Source: an uncultured Clostridia bacterium (GTDB lineage: Bacteria > Bacillota_A > Clostridia > TANB77 > CAG-508). Taken from it: a stretch of 64,000 nucleotides of DNA. Under the pieces are notes generated by a model, which had not been told where the DNA came from, made no database searches, and saw only the letters and a program-made list of their open reading frames with translations. Shown piece by piece: positions 23,116 to 30,715 of this stretch (position 1 is its first letter; every line of letters starts with the position of its first letter). The DNA lies in contig CALXSA010000001.1 in assembly GCA_944390995.1 (NCBI GenBank), forward strand, positions 62,001 through 126,000. The letters run 5' to 3'. The position numbers and the translations under genes were made by a program.

Positions 23116-23815
23116 ATGAAAATGAAGGAGCTTCCTATGTCTGAAAGACCATATGAAAAACTAGAAATGTATGGGGAAGAAAAATTATCAAATGCAGAAT
23201 TATTGGCTATAATAATAAAAAGTGGAACAAAAGAAGAATCAAGTGTAAGTTTAGCACAAAGAATCTTATCATTAGAGAAGAACGGAGAGAATAACTTAAA
23301 ATTTTTGCAAAACATATCTATGAAAGAATTTATGAGTATAAAGGGGATTGGAAAGGTTAAAGCAATACAGCTTAGGGCACTTTGCGAACTTACAAAAAGG
23401 ATGTCCACTCCTATAAATACTAATCAGATACAAATTAATTCACCAAAAGATGTAGCAGAGTTACTAACAGATGAAATGAAATATGAGAAAAAGGAAAGAG
23501 TAAAAGCTATAATTCTTAATTCTAAAAATGTAATAATTAAAATTGCAGATATTTGTACAGGAACTACAAATTCAGCAATGTTAAAACCAAAAGATGTATT
23601 ACATGAAATAATCAAATTAGGGGAACCAAAGATAATTTTAGTACATAATCATCCAAGTCGGAGATCCAACTCCTAGCAAATCTGACTTTGAATTTACAGA
23701 CAGATTGGTACAAGCAGCAAACATAGTTGGTATAGAGCTTTTAGACCACATTATTGTTGCAGAAAAGGGGTATAATAGCATTTTTTATTTAAAAGGTTTG
23801 AAAAAGGATGGTTAA
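23116..23815 (+). pseudogene. radC: RadC-family JAB-domain protein with one-base insertion
   Basis: Residues 1-75 give the helix-hairpin-helix part (LPMSERPYEKL, LSNAELLAIIIKSGT, SIKGIGKVKAIQLRALCEL) and the JAB metal-binding domain follows. An extra C at 23659 falls inside the catalytic motif: HNHPS is read, but the next codon GGA is displaced and the ORF stops after RRSNS. Removing the C restores HNHPSGDPTPSKSDFEFTDRL and the normal end ...GLKKDG at 23815, giving about 232 aa. RadC proteins are named for repair but their role is unclear. It begins the classic radC-mreBCD-min order. Confidence 0.92.
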
Positions 23816-23885
23816 TATGATAGAAGAATAAAGAACATAAAGCATTAAAAGTTCTTAAGCACAAAATGAAAGGAATGAAATTTTT

Positions 23886-24917
23886 ATGAAATTATTTGGA
23901 TTAGGTTCAAAAGATGTAGGTATAGATTTGGGCACAGCAAACATCTTAGTTACATTAAAAGGAAAAGGAATTGTTTTAAACGAGCCATCTGTTGTAGCAG
24001 TGGATAGAAAAAGTCAAAAAATACTTGCTACTGGTCATGAGGCAAAAGAGATGCTAGGTAGAACTCCAGCACAAATAAAGGCGATAAGACCTATGAAAGA
24101 TGGAGTTATAGCAGACTTTACAGCAACTCAGCTATTGCTTAAAAATATTTTATATAAGATAGCTTCTAGGTATAATGCAAATAAACCAAGAGTGGTAGTT
24201 GGAGTGCCATCGGGAATTACTGAAGTGGAAGAAAGAGCAGTGGAAGAATCGATATTACAGGCAGGAGCCAGAGAAGTATATTTAATTGAAGAACCAATGG
24301 CAGCAGCAATTGGTGCTAATCTGGACGTTGCTGAGCCAAGTGGAAATATTATTGTAGACATTGGAGGAGGTACAACTGAAGTTGCAGTTATTTCTTTAGG
24401 TGGAGTTGTTGTAAGTAATTCGATTAGAGTAGCTGGCGATGATTTGGACGAAGAAATAGTAAATTATGTAAAAAGAGAGATGAACCTCGCAATAGGTGAG
24501 ACTACGGCAGAGCAAGTAAAAAAAGAAATTGGTTGTGCTATGCCGCTTTTGACAGAACTAAGCATGGAAATTAGCGGTAGAGATTTAACTACAGGACTTC
24601 CTGAAACGAAAACAATTAATTCTACTCAAGTAGAAGAAGCAATTCGTGACTCGATTGAAAGAATAGTTGAAATAATAAAGCAAACCCTTGAAAGGACGCC
24701 TCCAGAGTTATCGTCAGATATTATGGAAAAAGGAATAGTTCTTTCAGGTGGTGGAGCATTAATAAAAAACTTGGATAAGTTAATTGCAGAAAGGACAGAA
24801 ATGCCAGTATATATAGCAGAAGACCCGCTTGAATGTGTGGTAAAAGGAACAGGAAAAACATTAGAAGATTTAGAAAGACTAAAAACAGTGTTGATAAATT
24901 CGAGAAGAAGAAAGTAA
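23886..24917 (+). CDS. mreB: Rod-shape-determining actin homologue MreB
   Basis: The 343-aa product carries all actin-fold motifs: phosphate 1 VGIDLGTANILV, connect 1 EEPMAAAIGA, phosphate 2 IVDIGGGTTEVAVISLGG, and the adenosine motif IVLSGGGALIKNLD. The FGLGSKDVG start includes the membrane-binding amphipathic end. It polymerises on the inner membrane face and directs lateral wall synthesis with MreC, MreD, RodA and PBP2. AAAGGA precedes the ATG. mreC, mreD and the PBP2 gene follow on the same strand. Confidence 0.97.
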   Translation: MKLFGLGSKDVGIDLGTANILVTLKGKGIVLNEPSVVAVDRKSQKILATGHEAKEMLGRTPAQIKAIRPMKDGVIADFTATQLLLKNILYKIASRYNANKPRVVVGVPSGITEVEERAVEESILQAGAREVYLIEEPMAAAIGANLDVAEPSGNIIVDIGGGTTEVAVISLGGVVVSNSIRVAGDDLDEEIVNYVKREMNLAIGETTAEQVKKEIGCAMPLLTELSMEISGRDLTTGLPETKTINSTQVEEAIRDSIERIVEIIKQTLERTPPELSSDIMEKGIVLSGGGALIKNLDKLIAERTEMPVYIAEDPLECVVKGTGKTLEDLERLKTVLINSRRRK

Positions 24918-24940
24918 TAAGAAAAAGGAATGGTTTGTAA

Positions 24941-25756
24941 ATGTATAAAAATAAGAAGAAGGGAATTGTCGGTATAGTAATAACTGTAATTATATTAATA
25001 TTATTAGTTGTATTTACTAATAGTAATACAAATCAGATGTCATATATAGAGAATATATGCAATGTTTTTGTGATGCCCGTACAAAAAGGTTTTACTTATT
25101 TAAAGAACAAATTGTCTGGAAATGATGCATTTTTTGCAGACATGGATACATTACAAGCAGAAAATGAGGAATTAAAAAAGAAAAATAGTGAATTAGAGCA
25201 ATCTCTTAGAGAACTAGAAATAATAAAAGCAGAGAACGAAACGCTTAAAGAATATGTGAATTTAAAAGATAAATACAAAGATTACAATACAATGCCAGCA
25301 GATGTTATAAATAGGGACATTAGCAATTATAGTAGTACAATAGTAATAAACGTTGGCTCAGATGATGGAATAAAAGAAAACATGACAGTAATAGCAGATA
25401 GTGGCTTGGTTGGCCATATCATTTCTGTTACTAACGATACGGCGCAAGTTCAGACGATAGTAGACACAGCTTCAGCTGTTACAAGCACAATAAGCACAAC
25501 AGAAGATACAATAGTGGTTCAAGGAACTTTGGATGATAAAACCACATTAAGAGCAACATTTATTCCTACGGATGCAGTAGTTTTAGAAGGAGATAGTATA
25601 GAAACATCGGGCATTGGCGGAATTTATCCAAAAGGAATTCATATTGGTACAATTAGACAAGTTGTAAATACAAGCAATATAACTGATAGATATGCAATTG
25701 TTGATACGGCTGTTAATTTTAGGAGGCTTAATACGGTGCTTGTTATTACTGATTGA
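24941..25756 (+). CDS. mreC: Rod-shape-determining protein MreC
   Basis: The 271-aa product has an N-terminal membrane helix (GIVGIVITVIILILLVVFTNS), a coiled coil at about 63-105 (DTLQAENEELKKKNSELEQSL and onward) and a beta-barrel pair with NVGSDDGIKENMTVI, GLVGHI and SGIGGIYPKGIHIGTI, as in the family. MreC scaffolds PBP2 and MreB outside the membrane. The gap of 23 bp from mreB indicates an operon. A tandem palindromic repeat separates it from mreD. Confidence 0.95.
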   Translation: MYKNKKKGIVGIVITVIILILLVVFTNSNTNQMSYIENICNVFVMPVQKGFTYLKNKLSGNDAFFADMDTLQAENEELKKKNSELEQSLRELEIIKAENETLKEYVNLKDKYKDYNTMPADVINRDISNYSSTIVINVGSDDGIKENMTVIADSGLVGHIISVTNDTAQVQTIVDTASAVTSTISTTEDTIVVQGTLDDKTTLRATFIPTDAVVLEGDSIETSGIGGIYPKGIHIGTIRQVVNTSNITDRYAIVDTAVNFRRLNTVLVITD

Positions 25757-26057
25757 CAAAGAATTAGAATTTTATCTGCGTTAAACTACGCATCAGAAAT
25801 CCTCGATGTGCAACAAGCACACCTCCGGTTTCTTCGCTTGTTTGCCTTGCTAAAATTTAATTCTTTGCCAATCAGAGGAATAAAAGAAACAAAGAATTAG
25901 AATTTTATCTGCGTTAAACTACGCATCAGAAATCCTCGATGTGCAACAAGCACACCTCCGGTTTCTTCGCTTGTTTGCCTTGCTAAAATTTAATTCTTTG
26001 CCAATCAGGGGAATAAAAGAAACAAAGAATTAGAATTTTATTTGCGTTAAACTACGT
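25757..26057. repeat. 133-bp tandem repeat array (2.3 copies) of a palindromic element between mreC and mreD
   Basis: Units start at 25757, 25890 and 26023, giving an exact 133-bp period; the third is cut after about 35 bp. Each full unit contains a 111-bp imperfect palindrome from CAAAGAATTAGAATTTTA to TAAAATTTAATTCTTTG, with an inner TGTGC-AACAA-GCACA hairpin and 22 bp of spacer. The core is related to 57202-57322. The array interrupts the mre operon and may reduce or pause read-through. Confidence 0.9.
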
Positions 26058-26085
26058 AAATCTGAAACGAAAAGGAGTGAAAAGT

Positions 26086-26619
26086 TTGAAAAAAGTCTTA
26101 GCAATAGTTTTATTAATAGTTTCATTTTTTGTGCTTTATTTTCTACAAGCAAACTTTTTCACTTGGTTTACAATAATGGGAGTACAGCCAAACTTGTTTG
26201 TTATATTTGTGCTATTTATGGGACTTTTTGCAGGTAAAAAAATAGGCGTGGTTTTAGGTATAATATTTGGCTTTTACATAGACCTTATAATAGGAAGACA
26301 AATAGGAATATCTGGAATAATGTTTGGCATTATAGGGCTTATTGGAGAGTATTTGGACAAAAATTTTTCTAAGGAGAGTAGGCTAACAATAATGCTTATG
26401 ATTGCAGGGAGTACAGCAATATACGAAATTGGCTGCTATGCTTTCAATGTAATTACTTTGGAAATGAATGTTGAAATATTAAGTTTTATAAAAATTTTAT
26501 TAATCGAAATAGTATATAATTTGTTAATTACAATAATAATATATCCTTTAATACAAAGGTTAGGACATAGCTTAGAAGGAGTATTTAAAACCAGAAACAT
26601 ATTAACTAGATACTTTTAA
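26086..26619 (+). CDS. mreD: Rod-shape-determining protein MreD
   Basis: The product (177 aa) is almost entirely hydrophobic, with five or six helices and the family pattern FFTWFTIMGVQPNLFVIFVLFMGLFAGKKIGVVLGIIFGFYIDLI (given here as two overlapping landmarks: GVQPNLFVIFVLF and GFYIDLIIG). TTG 26086 is chosen as the start because AAGGAG at 26072-26077 lies 8 nt upstream, whereas GTG 26077 overlaps it. It acts with MreC and PBP2 in the elongasome. Confidence 0.9.
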   Translation: MKKVLAIVLLIVSFFVLYFLQANFFTWFTIMGVQPNLFVIFVLFMGLFAGKKIGVVLGIIFGFYIDLIIGRQIGISGIMFGIIGLIGEYLDKNFSKESRLTIMLMIAGSTAIYEIGCYAFNVITLEMNVEILSFIKILLIEIVYNLLITIIIYPLIQRLGHSLEGVFKTRNILTRYF

Positions 26620-26661
26620 AAGCATAAAGACGTAGCATTCTAATAGATAGGTGGTGAAAAA

Positions 26662-28737
26662 TTGGGCAAAATTAAGGAACTGGGTGGCAGAATTAGATAT
26701 AATATAGTAACAACCATAATATATATGGTAGGAATTATTTTGTTAATTCAATTATTTAATTTGCAGATTATACATGGAGCCGAATATAGAGAAACGTCAA
26801 ATTCTAGACTAACAAGGGAAACAATAGTAAAAGCGGCGAGAGGCTCTATAAAAGATAGAAGCGGTGTAGACTTAGTAACAACAGACACTGGATATAGTGT
26901 GGAAATATATAACACAAAAGTTGACGAAGCTGGTTTAAATGCAGCAATAGAAAAATTTATAAATATTTTAGAGCAAAATGAAGATGAATTCGTAGACAAC
27001 CTTCCTATAAAAGTAAACCCATTTGAATTCACCTATGAAAGCAAAGAAGAACAGAAAAATTGGAAGAAAAGCTATGGGATGGATGAGAACTATACAGCAG
27101 AGCAGGCGTTTTATTATTTGAAGGATGAATACGAAATAACAACAGATGATGTAGAACTTGCAAGAAAAATTATGACAGTAAGGTACGAAATAAATAGAAC
27201 TGGTTATAGTACAACAAAATCAGCAGTTATAGCAAAGGATATAAGTAGCACATCAGCGGTTCAACTAAAAGAGCAGAATGCAAGTTTGGCGGGAATGAAT
27301 GTTATAACAGAACCAATAGTTTCATATACGTCAGGAAATTTAGCATCACATGTTTTGGGCTATGTTGGTCCAATAGATGAACAAGAATATGAGACCAGAA
27401 AAGATACATATAGAAATGATGATATTATAGGAAAGTCAGGTATTCAATATGTATTTGAGAAATATTTAAAAGGCACAGATGGTGTAAAACAAGTAGATAT
27501 GACAGTAGATGGAGCTATTACCAGTGAATATATTTCAGAGGAAGCTGTATCAGGTTCTGATGTTGTGCTTACAATAGATGCAAACCTACAAAAAGTGGCA
27601 GAAGAAGCATTAAAGGAGAACATCGAAAATATTGCAGCAGGAAAATATGGCGAAAAGCATGATACAAAAGCGGGAGCAGTAGTGGTAATGAATGTTCACA
27701 CAGGGGAAGTTTTAGCAATGGCAAGTTACCCAGACTATAACCCAGAAAGATACTCTGAAGAATATTCAAATGATGATACAGGAAAATATACTAACAGAGC
27801 TATTTCAGGAGCGTATCCACCAGGTTCTACTTTTAAAATGGCAGTTGCTACAGCTGCGCTCCAAGAAGGAGCAATTACTCCAACAAGTAGAATTAACGAT
27901 ACAGGTGTTTATCCATATGGACATCACCCTGTTTGCTGGTACTATACAAGTTATAGGTCAGGGCATGGTTATCTAAACGTTACACAAGCTCTAAAATATT
28001 CATGTAACTATTTCTTCTATGAAATGGGATATAGACTTGGAATTGATAAAATTACAGACTATGCTAGCAGATACGGCTTAGGTAAAAGGACAGGAATAGA
28101 GCTTGAAGGAGAGGCACAAGGAAATGTTGCGAAAGAGGCAAATGCTACAGACCAGGGCTTGCAATGGTACTTGTCAGATACTTTATCAGCAGCAATAGGA
28201 CAGAGTTATAATAATTTTACACCAATACAAATGGTTAGATATATAAGCATGATTGCAAATGGTGGTCATAACGTAGATGTTAGTATTATAAACTCAATTA
28301 TTAACCCAGATGGTTCAGAAGTTTCTGATGAGGAAATAGAGAATTATGTTAAAGAAACAATTGGGGCAGAAAATGAGCTTACAGAAGATATAGAAGTTTC
28401 TGAAGAAAACTTAGAAGCCATCAAAAAGGGTATGAGAGGTGTTACAAGCGAGGCAGGAGGAACTGCTGCATCATATTTTTCAGATTTAGATATGGTTATA
28501 GGAGGTAAAACGGGTTCAGCTGAAAGCTCTGTTGAAGGACAGGCGCATGCATGGTTTGCAGGTTTTGCGCCATTCGACAACCCTGAAATTGCTGTAGCGG
28601 TAGTTGTAGAAAACGGAAGCAGTGGAGGATATACTGCTGAAACTGCAAAAAAGATAATTGAAGAATACTTTGGAATGAATTCGGAAAAAGTAGTAGAAGA
28701 CAAGACTTCTACCTCAAGCGTAGAGAGTGTTAGATAG
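26662..28737 (+). CDS. mrdA: Penicillin-binding protein 2-type transpeptidase (elongasome)
   Basis: The 691-aa product has one N-terminal helix (IIYMVGIILLIQLFNLQII), a pedestal or dimerisation domain, and a transpeptidase domain with the three active-site motifs: SxxK in PPGSTFKMA (about residue 391), SxN in YSCNYFF, and KTG in GGKTGSAE. ARGSIKDRSG is the class B hallmark near the N-terminus. TTG 26662 follows AGGTGGTG. It cross-links peptidoglycan during side-wall growth, and its place after mreBCD supports PBP2 over the sporulation paralogue SpoVD. Confidence 0.95.
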   Translation: MGKIKELGGRIRYNIVTTIIYMVGIILLIQLFNLQIIHGAEYRETSNSRLTRETIVKAARGSIKDRSGVDLVTTDTGYSVEIYNTKVDEAGLNAAIEKFINILEQNEDEFVDNLPIKVNPFEFTYESKEEQKNWKKSYGMDENYTAEQAFYYLKDEYEITTDDVELARKIMTVRYEINRTGYSTTKSAVIAKDISSTSAVQLKEQNASLAGMNVITEPIVSYTSGNLASHVLGYVGPIDEQEYETRKDTYRNDDIIGKSGIQYVFEKYLKGTDGVKQVDMTVDGAITSEYISEEAVSGSDVVLTIDANLQKVAEEALKENIENIAAGKYGEKHDTKAGAVVVMNVHTGEVLAMASYPDYNPERYSEEYSNDDTGKYTNRAISGAYPPGSTFKMAVATAALQEGAITPTSRINDTGVYPYGHHPVCWYYTSYRSGHGYLNVTQALKYSCNYFFYEMGYRLGIDKITDYASRYGLGKRTGIELEGEAQGNVAKEANATDQGLQWYLSDTLSAAIGQSYNNFTPIQMVRYISMIANGGHNVDVSIINSIINPDGSEVSDEEIENYVKETIGAENELTEDIEVSEENLEAIKKGMRGVTSEAGGTAASYFSDLDMVIGGKTGSAESSVEGQAHAWFAGFAPFDNPEIAVAVVVENGSSGGYTAETAKKIIEEYFGMNSEKVVEDKTSTSSVESVR

Positions 28738-28844
28738 AAATTCTGGACAGATTTTAAATGATAGTTGAAAAACAACATAATATTTTATATAATATATTGA
28801 AATTAAAAAATAATGTGCTAAATATTGTAATGGGGGCGTTAGTT

Positions 28845-29462
28845 ATGAATAGTAGTGTAAGTATTAGTATTAAGAAAAATCAAGTCATTATAAAAATTGA
28901 TGAAAATGCAGAACAAAGAACGATTATATCTGAATTAAAAAAGAAAATGCTTGAATTGAAAAATCTATATAAAGATGACAAAACGCCTATTCTAATTACG
29001 GGCAAAATATTGAAAAACAAAGAAATGGAAGAAATACAAAATTTAATTAAAAGATTTATAGATGTACAAATTGAGTTTGATAGCCCAAAGGTGCTAGGCT
29101 TGCATGGCATAAAGAAAACATTTTATAAAGAAGTTGCAACTTCAGAGACCAAATTCCATAAAGGTTCGCTTAGGTCTGGCCAAAGAATAGAGTTTGAGGG
29201 AAGCATAGTCATAATAGGAGATGTGAATGCCGGCGCTGAGGTTGTCGCAGGAGAGAACATTATAGTACTTGGAACATTAAGAGGGCTTGCCCATGCAGGG
29301 GCCAAGGGGAATAAAGATGCAGTAATTGAGGCATCAGATATAGATGCAGTACAAATAAGAATTGCTAATATCGTCAAAGAGCTTGAGGTCAACAAAGGTA
29401 GCATACATGAAATTAAAACCTCAGCATATATAGACGAAAATGATGAGCTTATATTAGAGTAA
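28845..29462 (+). CDS. minC: Septum-site-determining protein MinC
   Basis: Residues 1-100 are the MinC N-domain (SIKKNQVIIKIDENAEQRTII...), and residues 110-205 are the beta-helix C-domain: RSGQRIEFEGSIVIIGDVNAGAEVVAGENIIVLGTLRGLAHAGA, cited here by its ends RSGQRIEFEGSI and TLRGLAHAGAKGN. ATG 28845 has a GGGGG site 8 nt upstream. MinC blocks FtsZ polymerisation at the poles. Unlike the usual order, no minD or minE follows: the next genes are on the opposite strand. Confidence 0.92.
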   Translation: MNSSVSISIKKNQVIIKIDENAEQRTIISELKKKMLELKNLYKDDKTPILITGKILKNKEMEEIQNLIKRFIDVQIEFDSPKVLGLHGIKKTFYKEVATSETKFHKGSLRSGQRIEFEGSIVIIGDVNAGAEVVAGENIIVLGTLRGLAHAGAKGNKDAVIEASDIDAVQIRIANIVKELEVNKGSIHEIKTSAYIDENDELILE

Positions 29463-29468
29463 TTAGTA

Positions 29469-29843
29469 CTATGATAGTAATAGCAAAATTAAAGCTATAA
29501 ATAAAAACTCATCTTTTACACCTTCATTATATAAAAAGAAAATCAAGCATATTAATAAAACATCATCAGAATGTAACTTAATGCCAAAGATTTCAAACAT
29601 AATGTCTGAATCACGTTCGGTGTTAGAGAAATTATCATTTGTAGAGGGCTTACTATTATTTAATGCCCTCTCATTATATTTTTTATCTGAAGATTTTTCC
29701 CCATTCTTGTTTGTGTCCCTATTCTGCATGCCAGGCGAGTTTTGATAATAAATATTTCTATTCACAAATCTGCTTCTACTTTGTGAATAACTACTATAAA
29801 ATCTGGGACTAAAATGCGGATAAAACGGAGGTTCATAATTCAT
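29469..29843 (-). CDS. Asn/Ser/Tyr-rich protein with C-terminal membrane segment, unknown function
   Basis: The 124-aa product begins MNYEPPFYPHFSPRFYSS, has a low-complexity middle (SKPSTNDNFSNTE), and ends in DDVLLICLIFFLYNEGVKDEFLFIALILLLLS, which is a hydrophobic hairpin seen as DDVLLICLIFFLY and FLFIALILLLLS. The C-terminal pattern resembles the short 'DD-(V/I)-LLIxLIxLL' tails found on clostridial spore or sporulation proteins. Its start overlaps the end of the next gene by 11 bp, so they are coupled. Confidence 0.7.
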   Translation of the reverse strand: MNYEPPFYPHFSPRFYSSYSQSRSRFVNRNIYYQNSPGMQNRDTNKNGEKSSDKKYNERALNNSKPSTNDNFSNTERDSDIMFEIFGIKLHSDDVLLICLIFFLYNEGVKDEFLFIALILLLLS

Positions 29844-30276
29844 GTTTTACATCACCACCTAGGGAACCAAATGCTTCAAACGCTTTTCCAATACCAAAAA
29901 GTTTAACATATTGTTCAACTTTGTCTTGTCTACTTTTCTTTAGATAAGGCTTTAGGGACAATAAAAGATTAGCTCTAGGGTCATCTTTGTTAGAATTCAT
30001 TGCCTCCATTACTTGTTTCATTTTTAAAAGAGTATTTATATCTATATCAGAAAAGTTGAAATCACTTGAACTAGAGTCAGGATTATTAGGCTCATTAGAC
30101 TGCTGAGAATTATTATTATTTGATACATTTTTACTGCTAGCCGTAGATGAATTTTCGTTGGCAGTAGAGGAATTATTCATGTTATTAACAATATTTTTTA
30201 GCTCATCCGGAATATTGCCGTTTTGTAGCATTTGGTTTACCTGAGCAAACAAATTTTGCATATCGTTATTTTCCAT
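29833..30276 (-). CDS. Low-complexity Asn/Ser-rich cytoplasmic protein, 147 aa
   Basis: The N-terminus (MENNDMQNLFAQVNQMLQNG) and C-terminus (LLKMKQVMEAMNSNKDDPRANLLLSLKPYLKKSRQDKVEQYVKLFGIGKAFE, cited by its ends) are helical and flank an Asn/Ser-rich linker. The 'P-R-x-x-L-L-x-x-L-K-P-Y-L' signature occurs in small proteins of spore-forming Clostridia. It is the middle gene of a three-gene minus-strand operon. GGAGGGG precedes the ATG. No enzymatic motif. Confidence 0.75.
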   Translation of the reverse strand: MENNDMQNLFAQVNQMLQNGNIPDELKNIVNNMNNSSTANENSSTASSKNVSNNNNSQQSNEPNNPDSSSSDFNFSDIDINTLLKMKQVMEAMNSNKDDPRANLLLSLKPYLKKSRQDKVEQYVKLFGIGKAFEAFGSLGGDVKHEL

Positions 30277-30295
30277 AAAGAACCCCTCCTAAAAA

Positions 30296-30454
30296 CTACT
30301 TATTTTTCTTAATCTCGTCTATAATCGTGTTTGCATCTTTACTCTTTAGCATCTGGCTTACTTTATTTAAACCCTGTTCAAGCTCTTTTTTATCCATCTT
30401 GGCAAGCATTGTCATGAGCTGAGCCATGTTCATGTTATTATTGTTATTATTCAT
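30296..30454 (-). CDS. Short Asn/Met-rich protein, 52 aa
   Basis: ATG 30454 follows GAGGTG and gives MNNNNNNMNMAQLMTMLAKM, then a helix KKELEQGLNKVSQMLKSKD and IIDEIKKNK. It resembles the C-terminal part of the 147-aa neighbour in its Met/Leu helix. It is the first gene of the operon, 19 bp upstream of the next. It was found by direct translation since it is short. Confidence 0.65.
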   Translation of the reverse strand: MNNNNNNMNMAQLMTMLAKMDKKELEQGLNKVSQMLKSKDANTIIDEIKKNK

Positions 30455-30546
30455 ATATTTTCACCTCAATATAATATATGTTTAAAAAACTATAATATAA
30501 TATGAAAAAAAACTAAAAAGGTTACTCTTGTTAAATAGTAACAAAA

Positions 30547-30568
30547 TTGTAACATAAACTTAATATTT
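30547..30568 (+). promoter_or_regulatory. 22-nt element shared by both surface-protein operons
   Basis: TTGTAACATAAACTTAATATTT-type sequence, with one mismatch to 41709-41730. It lies about 110 bp upstream of the -10 of the first operon and about 90 bp upstream of the second. Such conservation outside coding DNA, when the rest of the two upstream regions differs, suggests a regulator site. Confidence 0.55.
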
Positions 30569-30654
30569 CCACTCAAAACCAAACTTCCGTAAAACAAGGC
30601 TCACAAAAAAGACACAATATAGACATAAAAACTTTATAAAAACGCCTCGAACTG

Positions 30655-30683
30655 TTGAAAAAACAATTAAAATGTCGTATAAT
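30655..30683 (+). promoter_or_regulatory. Sigma-A promoter of the first surface-protein operon
   Basis: TTGAAA (30655-30660), a 17-bp spacer, then TATAAT (30678-30683). ATG 30716 follows GGAGG. Confidence 0.75.
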
Positions 30684-30715
30684 ATATGTATATGTTAAAA
30701 AAGATGGAGGTTAAT

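Noticed and set aside
25757..26057. CRISPR array
   Set aside because: Only 2.3 units of 133 bp with identical interiors; there are no unique spacers and no cas genes.
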